Part shown: positions 1 through 5,236 of the stretch, one piece after another
How the letters are laid out: the number at the start of each line of letters is the position of its first letter
Numbering within the stretch: position 1 is the first letter of the stretch
Origin: Clostridiales bacterium
GTDB taxonomy: Bacteria > Bacillota > Clostridia > Oscillospirales > Oscillospiraceae
Reading direction: 5' to 3'
Assembly (NCBI GenBank): GCA_019421975.1
Contig: JAHZEE010000115.1
Location: 1-5,236 of the forward strand
DNA: 5,236 bases
Made by a program: the position numbers and the translations under genes
The notes under the pieces: generated by a model
Seen by the model: the letters and a program-made list of their open reading frames with translations, nothing else
Databases searched by the model: none
What the model was told of the DNA's origin: nothing

Positions 1-2508
1 GGCTTTGTCTCCATCCGCGGCGCGGCGGCAGAGGACTTCACCATTGTGGCCACCCGTGGTACGGGCGATCTGAAGATCTACACAACGCAGGCGGTCGATG
101 TGGAAAAGCGTCCGGTCAACATTGCAATGGCCGGTGTGGATGCAAAGACCTATGACGGCACAAATCAGGCTGCAGATCACAGCATGTACATTGTGACCGG
201 CGAGCTTGCAGGCGATCAGATCTCCTCCGACAGCCTGGTCTACCAGGTGGTGGAAAACGACGGCGTGACGGCGATGGCAGATTGGAGCAACGCCGGCTAC
301 TATCTGGTGGCGGCCTCCTATGAGGATGCCAAGTATGTGGGCAACGGCATGGGACTCATCCGGGTCTGGCCGAGAAACGCCACCGTCACCAGCCAGTCTG
401 AGCAGGCGGTCTATGGCGACGAGCCGGGCTATCCGGTGCAGAATGGCGGATATACCTCCGAGAACATCGTCGCAAAGGACACCTCGGCCATTGCAGTGCG
501 TGCCAAGACCGTGTCCAATGTCCGCAGCAACAGCGATGTCGGGACCTACCCGGTGTTTACCAGCGGTATGACGGATCCGAACTACCAGATCCGCTATGTC
601 TACGGCGCCTACACCGTGACCCCCAAGGCGCTGACGGTCGCCACGGCTGGCGTGGACGGCGGCTACAACCGGGTCACGGGCCAGACAGAGCGTGAGTACG
701 GCGTGGCAAACCCGGTCATGGGCTACCAGTTTACGGATCTGATCGCAGGCGACAGCCTGGCAGACTTCGTGGTAAACGACCTGTTTGTCACCTATGAGCG
801 CAAGCAGGAGGACGACGCCAACAAGAGCGGCGCAGCTGCCAGAGGGGATGTCAACGGCAAGCCGGCCGACTACGGCAAGATTGACCTGGCCGACGACTTT
901 GCCAATGCCGGCGCGCAGAACTACACCTTCACAGCAACCGATGGCCGTCTGGACATCTTCCAGAAGAACATCACCATTGATGTGCAGGATCTGACGGTCA
1001 AGATCGACACAGAGCTCACCAACGACAGCTATGTGAGCGCCATCAACCGGATCCTCACAGAGAAGCCCATGGAGGATACAGAGGCGGATCTCGGACTGCA
1101 GTATCAGCCGGTTAACGGGAAGGCCGGCCAGCCTGGATTTACAGACGGCACGGCAATCACCGTTGCACTGAAGGCCGGCTCCACCACCCTGGAGGCAGAG
1201 GACTACTTTGCCCAGAACTACTATTGCGCTGCGCCGCAAAGCGGCACGCTGTCTGTCAAGACGCAGAGTGCAGCGGCAGATATCTCCGCGGACAAGAGCG
1301 GCGCCTCGGTGGTGACCACTGCGCAGGTATATCTCAACGAGTATGTACAGGTCTACACCAAAAATGCAGAGAGCGGCCGCTATGAGGCGACAGAGTTCTA
1401 TCTGCTGCGGACTGATGTCGCAGGCGTTACAGACGGCGCGGATCAGGACGGCTATGGTGTGGCAGTGGCCGGTAAGACGCTCTACACCAAAAACGCTGAG
1501 ACAGGCGCCTATGCCGCCAGCGGCAGCAGCACCCAGCTGGATACCCACTATGTCAAGCTGAGCGATGTGCAGCAGACCACCAACGACCGGGTCAATGTGG
1601 GCAATATCCACTATGTGGTGCTCGCATCGGACGGCCAGAAGGTGGCAGAGGGCACAATGACGGCAGATGCCGCCAAGAAGGGCGAGTATGCCGCGAAGTT
1701 TGCAGCCGAGCTGGCAAACGGCAGCTACACCATCTGGCTCAACCCGACGGGCGCCTATGCACTGGAGCCCACCAGCAAGGACTTTACCGTCAGCGGCGGT
1801 GGCGGCAGCGGTGAAGGCGGCGGCGAAGGCGGTGGTGGCGGCACCGGTGGCGGCGGTGGTGGCGGCGGCGCCACCCTGGAGCGGGAAAAGCACGACGCCT
1901 ATGTCCAGGGCGACGACGCGGGCAACTTCAACGCCAACCAGAATATGACCCGTGCCGAAGCGGCCACTGTGTTCTACAACCTGCTCACCAATCAGAAGGT
2001 GGACACCAGCGACATCGAGTTTACAGATGTGGACGATGCAGCCTGGTATGCCAAGGCCGTAAAGACCCTGGCGGCGCTCGATATCATCACCGGCTATGAG
2101 GACGGCAGCTTCCATCCCAATGCGTCGGTGAGCCGTGCGGAGTTTGCCACCATGGCCTCGAGATTTGACAATCTCAGCGCCGGCACGATGCGCTTCACGG
2201 ATGTGAGCGACAGCCACTGGGCGTACAGTTACATTGTATCGGCTGCGACCAAGGGCTGGATCAACGGCTATACCGACGGCACCTTCCGCCCGGACAACAA
2301 CATCACCCGCGCTGAGGTGGTGACCATGGTGAACCGTGTGCTGGATCGTACGGCGGATGAGAGCTACATCGACGCACATGTCGACGAGCTGACGAGCTTT
2401 GCCGATGTGACAGACAGTCACTGGGCCTACTACAACATTCTCGAGGCTGCCAACAGCCACGACTACAAGAAGAGCAGCAGCAAGGAGTCCTGGACGGCGC
2501 TTCGCTAA
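1..2508 (+). CDS. S-layer homology (SLH) surface protein with YDG and MBG domains, 5'-truncated by the window
   Basis: The reading frame is open from base 1 to a TAA at 2506-2508 (835 visible residues), so the N-terminus and any signal peptide lie upstream; the GTG at 46 is an internal codon. Visible domains in order: a YDG-like domain (residues ~35-121, TYDGT at 50-54); an MBG YGX-type domain (~125-209, YGD at 138-140); a second MBG-like domain (~209-322, YGV at 233-235); a divergent beta-rich-looking middle (~320-597) with a duplicated YTKNAE motif; a Gly-rich linker (598-624); and SLH repeats (631-822). SLH signatures are TRAE at 650, SRAE at 711 and TRAE at 769, with F-x-DV...W half-repeat starts at 674, 732 and 800. 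SLH domains of this type bind pyruvylated secondary cell-wall polymer, so the protein should be held on the outer wall and display the MBG/YDG region. MBG/YDG repeats are common in large adhesin-like proteins, but the ligand is unknown. It is transcribed toward a strong terminator 20 bp past the stop. Confidence 0.9.
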   Translation, partial: GFVSIRGAAAEDFTIVATRGTGDLKIYTTQAVDVEKRPVNIAMAGVDAKTYDGTNQAADHSMYIVTGELAGDQISSDSLVYQVVENDGVTAMADWSNAGYYLVAASYEDAKYVGNGMGLIRVWPRNATVTSQSEQAVYGDEPGYPVQNGGYTSENIVAKDTSAIAVRAKTVSNVRSNSDVGTYPVFTSGMTDPNYQIRYVYGAYTVTPKALTVATAGVDGGYNRVTGQTEREYGVANPVMGYQFTDLIAGDSLADFVVNDLFVTYERKQEDDANKSGAAARGDVNGKPADYGKIDLADDFANAGAQNYTFTATDGRLDIFQKNITIDVQDLTVKIDTELTNDSYVSAINRILTEKPMEDTEADLGLQYQPVNGKAGQPGFTDGTAITVALKAGSTTLEAEDYFAQNYYCAAPQSGTLSVKTQSAAADISADKSGASVVTTAQVYLNEYVQVYTKNAESGRYEATEFYLLRTDVAGVTDGADQDGYGVAVAGKTLYTKNAETGAYAASGSSTQLDTHYVKLSDVQQTTNDRVNVGNIHYVVLASDGQKVAEGTMTADAAKKGEYAAKFAAELANGSYTIWLNPTGAYALEPTSKDFTVSGGGGSGEGGGEGGGGGTGGGGGGGGATLEREKHDAYVQGDDAGNFNANQNMTRAEAATVFYNLLTNQKVDTSDIEFTDVDDAAWYAKAVKTLAALDIITGYEDGSFHPNASVSRAEFATMASRFDNLSAGTMRFTDVSDSHWAYSYIVSAATKGWINGYTDGTFRPDNNITRAEVVTMVNRVLDRTADESYIDAHVDELTSFADVTDSHWAYYNILEAANSHDYKKSSSKESWTALR
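1351..1518 (+). repeat. Two copies of a YTKNAE-type motif, 129 bp apart
   Basis: Within the surface protein, the codons from 1351 read VYTKNAESGRYEA and those from 1480 read LYTKNAETGAYAA. At DNA level the two share TCTACACCAAAAA and then diverge mainly at third positions. The offset is exactly 43 codons. This looks like an old duplication of a small extracellular module of about 40 residues. The copies are too diverged for recent slippage, and I recognise no named domain here. Confidence 0.6.
1792..1872 (+). repeat. Polyglycine linker encoded by a GGC/GGT codon run
   Basis: This stretch encodes 27 residues that are nearly all Gly, with a few Ser, Glu, Thr and Ala (for example GGGGSGEGGGEGGGGGTGGG). 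It separates the displayed ectodomain from the wall-binding SLH region and is probably a flexible spacer. The DNA is a run of GGC and GGT triplets broken by AGC, GAA and ACC, so it is a simple sequence in which codon-unit length changes would stay in frame. Confidence 0.9.
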
Positions 2509-2528
2509 GACGCCTGTCCGGAACCGGG

Positions 2529-2563
2529 CAAGGGCAGAGGAGGTTCCTCTGCCCTTGTTTTTT
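2529..2563 (+). terminator. Strong intrinsic terminator of the SLH surface protein gene
   Basis: A perfect 12-bp stem, CAAGGGCAGAGG (2529-2540) with CCTCTGCCCTTG (2546-2557), closes a 5-nt loop and is followed directly by six T (2558-2563). It starts 20 bp after the TAA of the upstream gene. It should separate the surface-protein transcript from the downstream two-gene unit. Confidence 0.93.
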
Positions 2564-2592
2564 CAATCCCTGCGAGAATAGAAGATAACGGT

Positions 2593-2620
2593 TTCATATT
2601 TGGATCGCCTGTGGTAAGAT
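2593..2620 (+). promoter_or_regulatory. Candidate sigma-A promoter with extended -10 for the downstream two-gene unit
   Basis: TGGTAAGAT at 2612-2620 fits an extended -10 (TGnTAnnnT), with TAAGAT one base off the TATAAT consensus at two positions. TTCATA at 2593-2598 matches 4 of 6 bases of TTGACA with a 16-bp spacer. Initiation would fall near 2627, giving a leader of about 57 nt. Its position just after a strong terminator supports a promoter here, but the -35 is weak and the match was made by eye. Confidence 0.35.
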
Positions 2621-2665
2621 AGGTCTGCCGGACTGTGACAACGCACTGAGGACGGAGAGAATCTT

Positions 2666-2671
2666 AGAGGA
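2666..2671 (+). promoter_or_regulatory. Possible ribosome binding site for the 2684 gene, with long spacing
   Basis: AGAGGA is the best purine-rich match to the anti-Shine-Dalgarno sequence upstream of ATG 2684, but it lies about 12 nt away, longer than the usual 6-9. The closer GCGGGA abuts the start. ATG 2684 is still preferred: the frame is closed upstream by a TGA at 2636-2638 with no other start between, and the next Met (residue 34) would remove the membrane segment. Confidence 0.4.
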
Positions 2672-2683
2672 TGGGATGCGGGA

Positions 2684-3850
2684 ATGAGGAAAAAACCGTA
2701 TATTATCGTTGGCGCCCTCGTCATTATTATTTTTGCTGCCCTGGAGATTTCAGACCTTGTGCTCACCCCTGAACCACCGGAGATGGACGGGCAGCTGTGG
2801 ATGTCGCAGATCCCGGTGGAATCAGAGCTGCTGGTACAGAACTGGCTGTACGGAACCAATCAGATTGCAGAACAGTTTCACCTGGGAATAGATGGCTCGG
2901 TAAAGCAGGTGGATGAGAATTATATTTTGACCACGGGCGGACTGGTGACAGAGGCCACCTATGAGCAGATGATGGCCATTGACCAGGGAATGTTTATCGA
3001 CTATTTACAAACGGAAACAGGCGGAGTGTTTGCCTTTTTGCAGAGAAAACCGACAGATTCGCACTATTTTACGATCTATGATTGGAGTGAGACTGCGGGC
3101 GTCATTTTCCAAATAGACATCCCCAAGATGAAAAAGAACCCCTCGATTCTGACCATGCAGAAGGAGGGGGATATGATCTATCTATTTGATTATGATAACT
3201 ATGAAAATCCAAATGGCATCTTTCTCATCGCGATCAACGAGCAGACCGGAACCCTGCAGACCTGGGAGCTGTCCTGGCGGGAAATTGTGGGCGAGGCGGA
3301 TGGACGCTACCGGCTGCGTGACATGGTGCTGAACTCCGGCAATGTGGTGGTCTACGATGGGGTTCTGTACCTTGCCGAATCCAGCTATCCAAATGGAGAC
3401 GGTGTCCGGAAGGTTCTGCTGTCTGCCTATGATCTGGAGAGAGAACAGCGGATCGGAGGCGACGACTTGGGACAGGACCCGGTCATAGCGTTTGGCCACT
3501 CTGAACAGGAGCTGCATGTGTTGACCAATCCGCACGATTGGAATACGATCCAGCTGCACAGCTACAGTGCAAAGACGATGCAGAAGCTTGGGACTGTCAC
3601 CTATGAGCTGCCAGCGGAGTGGACTGCGCGGGTCCCAAGGGAGAATCAGAACTATGCGCTCTCCCTGGCAGATGTGACGGCGGATTTGGTATTTGTGGTG
3701 CTGCCGGTTCAGGATGAGACGGAGAATTCTGCGGATCTGGTGGCCTATCTTCGGGAAAGCGGCGAGATGGTCTGGTATGGGACCGTCCAGCTCAACGAGA
3801 CGGGATATGAAATCCGAAAAGCGACTTTTCATGCAGTGGAGAGCGCGTAG
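2684..3850 (+). CDS. Membrane-anchored extracytoplasmic protein of unknown function
   Basis: I do not recognise this 388-residue protein. It starts with a short basic stretch (MRKK) and one hydrophobic segment (residues ~6-27), with no lipobox and no clear signal-peptidase site, so the likely form is an N-terminally anchored protein with its body outside the membrane. It contains no cysteine, common in extracytoplasmic proteins of Gram-positive anaerobes. The rest is rich in aromatic and aliphatic beta-strand-like stretches alternating with D/N/G turns (YDGVLYLAE, LLSAYDLE, ELHVLTNP, IQLHSYSAKT). This resembles a beta-propeller-like or sensor-type ectodomain, but that is only an impression from the pattern. 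It is followed after 17 bp by the DUF3783-like gene on the same strand, with no terminator between, so the two are probably co-transcribed. Base composition is visibly less GC-rich than the SLH gene, especially in the first half. The coding call is firm; function is open. Confidence 0.85.
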   Translation: MRKKPYIIVGALVIIIFAALEISDLVLTPEPPEMDGQLWMSQIPVESELLVQNWLYGTNQIAEQFHLGIDGSVKQVDENYILTTGGLVTEATYEQMMAIDQGMFIDYLQTETGGVFAFLQRKPTDSHYFTIYDWSETAGVIFQIDIPKMKKNPSILTMQKEGDMIYLFDYDNYENPNGIFLIAINEQTGTLQTWELSWREIVGEADGRYRLRDMVLNSGNVVVYDGVLYLAESSYPNGDGVRKVLLSAYDLEREQRIGGDDLGQDPVIAFGHSEQELHVLTNPHDWNTIQLHSYSAKTMQKLGTVTYELPAEWTARVPRENQNYALSLADVTADLVFVVLPVQDETENSADLVAYLRESGEMVWYGTVQLNETGYEIRKATFHAVESA

Positions 3851-3859
3851 AAGGGCGGG
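3851..3859 (+). promoter_or_regulatory. Ribosome binding site of the DUF3783-like gene
   Basis: AAGGGCGGG follows directly on the upstream TAG and ends 8 nt before ATG 3868, separated by an AT-rich spacer (AATATAAA). It supports this ATG and translation of the second gene from a shared transcript. Confidence 0.55.
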
Positions 3860-3867
3860 AATATAAA

Positions 3868-4251
3868 ATGAAACCAACGGTATTGGCGTATGAGATAGAC
3901 GACGAGAAAAGGTGGAGGCAGATCCGGCAGATTGGCAGGAGACTGCAGGTCCAAGTGCGGCGTATTCGGCCGGAACACTATCATGTCAGCCTGCAGCAGA
4001 TCCTGCAGACGCCGCAGAGCGAATGGAGATCAGGGCCGGATACGGCTGAGTTGGGGGCAGAGATGGTCGTGTTTTGCGGCTTGACAGACAGTCTGCTGGA
4101 GCGGTTTCTATACGAGCTGCGCAGGATGGGAACCGTGGAGAGAAAGGCGGTCCTGACGGAGACCAACGCCGCCTGGAGCGGCGCAGCCCTCTTTGCGGAG
4201 CTGGAACAGGAGCACCGTGCCATACATGGGGAATCCCCCGGAAGGGCGTAG
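3868..4251 (+). CDS. DUF3783-like small protein
   Basis: This 127-residue protein has no signal peptide or membrane segment and is probably cytoplasmic. Residues ~65-120 resemble the DUF3783 family: a hydrophobic strand ending in a Gly (MVVFCGLTD, 66-74), an amphipathic helix (LLERFLYELRRMG, 76-88), then KAVLTETNAAW (93-103) and a closing helix (LFAELEQEHRAI). As I recall the family, the last block usually reads LTxxNxxW, and the Asn at 100 and Trp at 103 are kept. No biochemical role is known to me. The N-terminal third is a basic region (many Arg/Lys at 14-34) after an LAYEID strand. The final residues (ESPGRA, 122-127) are encoded by the left arm of the convergent-gene hairpin, so the C-terminus may be shaped by an RNA signal. 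It is the second gene of a probable two-gene operon. Confidence 0.8.
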   Translation: MKPTVLAYEIDDEKRWRQIRQIGRRLQVQVRRIRPEHYHVSLQQILQTPQSEWRSGPDTAELGAEMVVFCGLTDSLLERFLYELRRMGTVERKAVLTETNAAWSGAALFAELEQEHRAIHGESPGRA

Positions 4252-4266
4252 GCCTTCCGGGGGATT
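4232..4266. terminator. 14-bp perfect hairpin across the convergent gene junction, probable bidirectional terminator
   Basis: AATCCCCCGGAAGG (4232-4245) pairs perfectly with CCTTCCGGGGGATT (4253-4266) around a 7-nt loop. The TAG of the plus-strand gene (4249-4251) is in the loop, and the TAA of the minus-strand gene (4267-4265) uses the outer bases of the right arm. Neither side is followed by a U-tract (AAATGAG on plus, CCCCATG on minus), so it is not a canonical intrinsic terminator. It could act as a U-poor terminator in both directions or as a 3'-end stabilising structure. Confidence 0.6.
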
Positions 4267-5236
4267 AAATGAGCTGCGGGGATCCGGTCTCCGGAACCAC
4301 TGGGGGCGAGGTGGAAAAGGAGAGAAGCCGCATGGAGGTGGCGAGCGCAAGCCTGGTATCCAGATCCGGCTCACCCGTCAGCGGCAGGTTGGCGAGCGAT
4401 TGAAACTCCAACAGCGCCGTCCTTGTCTGGGAGTCCAATACGCCGGTAACTGCAGGGTTTGCCACGGCAAATCCTGCAGCTGCGATCTCCCCCAGCTGGC
4501 GCTGCACCATGGCGATGTCTGACGCGGGCTGCAGCGGCTGCAGAAAGGGGAAGAACTGCGGATTGTGAAATACGGTGCGCTGAATCCCGTAGAAACGGTT
4601 ATAGATGGCGTCCATGGTCTGGGCGTCGGCGGTGCCGGTGATCGCCAGACCTGTAAAACGCTGAAAGCCGGAAATGGAGTCGTGGGTTGCGCCGTCCAAT
4701 TGCCCGTTGATGTTCAGCGGCGGTACAAACATGATGAACTGACTGATGACGGAGAGCATGTATTGCAGTCTTGTAACCTGTGTGTAGCTCTCCGCGCCCG
4801 CCTGATCGTCGGCAGGGGAGGACCACTCGATGTTGTAGAAGGTCTGTCCCTCGGACTGCAGCTCGGCCAGCCGGGTGACGGCGACATACAGCTGTACCAG
4901 CTGATACCAGGTCTCCCGACCGACAATTCCATCCTGCTCCAGCCCGAAAATCCGCTGAAACACCAGAACAGACGCCTCGGTCGATTCCCCAAAGATACCA
5001 TCGACGGGATTGACCTTGGGAATGGCCGGATAGTTCTGCGAGATCCGGTTGAGAGAGACCTGGATGATGCTCACATTGGGCCCCACGCTGCCAAACTGCA
5101 GCGGCGTGCCGGGATAGGAGCTCTGCAGACCGCTGATGGGTGCAGAGGAGACAATCTCGATATTGTTTCCATAATAATACTGGAGAATTTCCACAGAATC
5201 ATACCCCTGTTGCGCCAGCTCCTCGGATCCCCACTG
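4265..5236 (-). CDS. SpoIID/LytB-like peptidoglycan-binding protein, 5'-truncated by the window
   Basis: The minus-strand frame is open from base 5236 to a TAA at 4267-4265 (323 visible residues). Residues 1-23 (QWGS at 1-4, ILQYYYG at 17-23) match the end of a SpoIID/LytB (amidase-enhancer-like) domain, whose usual motif is SQWG...LA..G....IL.YYYG. The GTG at 5194 is therefore internal and the real start is outside. Three peptidoglycan_binding_1-type repeats follow: ~48-117 (DGIFG at 79, FQ at 93, DGIVG at 102), ~152-215 (INGQLD at 176, FQRFTGL at 191) and ~240-304 (VTGVLD at 263, FQSLANL at 278). A short Ser/Pro tail ends the protein. Domain content suggests a secreted or spore-associated wall-binding protein. 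In Clostridia, proteins of this architecture are widespread and usually annotated only as peptidoglycan-binding; SpoIID itself is a lytic transglycosylase in engulfment, but catalytic residues cannot be checked because that part is missing. Confidence 0.88.
   Translation of the reverse strand, partial: QWGSEELAQQGYDSVEILQYYYGNNIEIVSSAPISGLQSSYPGTPLQFGSVGPNVSIIQVSLNRISQNYPAIPKVNPVDGIFGESTEASVLVFQRIFGLEQDGIVGRETWYQLVQLYVAVTRLAELQSEGQTFYNIEWSSPADDQAGAESYTQVTRLQYMLSVISQFIMFVPPLNINGQLDGATHDSISGFQRFTGLAITGTADAQTMDAIYNRFYGIQRTVFHNPQFFPFLQPLQPASDIAMVQRQLGEIAAAGFAVANPAVTGVLDSQTRTALLEFQSLANLPLTGEPDLDTRLALATSMRLLSFSTSPPVVPETGSPQLI

Noticed and set aside
46..48. GTG at 46 as the start of the surface protein
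   Set aside because: The frame is open upstream to base 1 and encodes plausible protein (GFVSIRGAAAEDFTI). There is no ribosome binding site, and a surface protein starting here would lack a signal peptide.
2541..2546. AGGAGG-like sequence in the terminator region, considered as a ribosome binding site
   Set aside because: It is part of the terminator stem-loop and no start codon follows at a suitable distance.
2671..2772. ATG at 2671 opening a 33-codon frame that overlaps the start of the 2684 gene, considered as a leader peptide
   Set aside because: Its nearest purine-rich motif (AGAGG) abuts the ATG without spacing, the product is rich in Tyr, Cys, Pro and Arg without pattern, and the frame simply runs into the main gene.
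2303..2859. Minus-strand open frames over the terminator and the intergenic region
   Set aside because: They are antisense to the SLH gene end and the start of the 2684 gene, run through a strong terminator, and encode Ser/Arg/Cys-rich sequence typical of non-coding frames.
3182..3877. 231-codon open frame on the minus strand
   Set aside because: It lies antisense to the 388-residue protein gene, shows no family resemblance, has compositional bias typical of a shadow frame, and would require two overlapping genes over its whole length.
4193..4522. 109-codon plus-strand frame spanning the hairpin
   Set aside because: It crosses the convergent junction and reads antisense through the peptidoglycan-binding gene. 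The product is low-complexity Gly/Arg-rich with no recognisable domain.

Overview
The window looks like a chromosomal segment from a Gram-positive, S-layer-bearing member of the Clostridia, most likely an Oscillospiraceae/Ruminococcaceae-type gut Firmicute. This rests on fairly GC-rich codon use, an SLH-anchored surface protein with MBG/YDG repeats, a DUF3783-like protein, and a SpoIID-like/peptidoglycan-binding fusion of a type common in Clostridia. The taxonomic placement is inferred from gene content; there is no rRNA or other marker here.

Layout: (1) 1-2508 (+) is the 3' part of a large surface protein. It has a YDG domain, MBG (YGX-type) domains, a less recognisable middle with a short duplicated motif, a polyglycine linker, and SLH repeats that would hold it on the cell wall. 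A strong intrinsic terminator (2529-2563) ends it. (2) 2564-2683 is a short intergenic stretch with a plausible extended -10 promoter. (3) 2684-3850 and 3868-4251 (+) form an apparent two-gene operon: an unrecognised membrane-anchored, cysteine-free extracytoplasmic protein followed by a small DUF3783-like protein. (4) 4265-5236 (-) is the 3' part of a convergent gene: the tail of a SpoIID/LytB-like domain followed by three peptidoglycan-binding repeats. Only 13 bp separate the convergent coding regions, and a 14-bp perfect hairpin lies across the junction and contains both stop codons.

Three of the four genes appear to act at or outside the cell envelope: surface display, a membrane-tethered protein, and a peptidoglycan-binding protein. 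No shared pathway can be shown from the sequence. Both edge genes are cut by the window, so their true starts and any signal peptides are not visible. I see no mobile element, CRISPR array, tRNA, rRNA or riboswitch. The only candidate for something undescribed is the two-gene operon, and that is modest.
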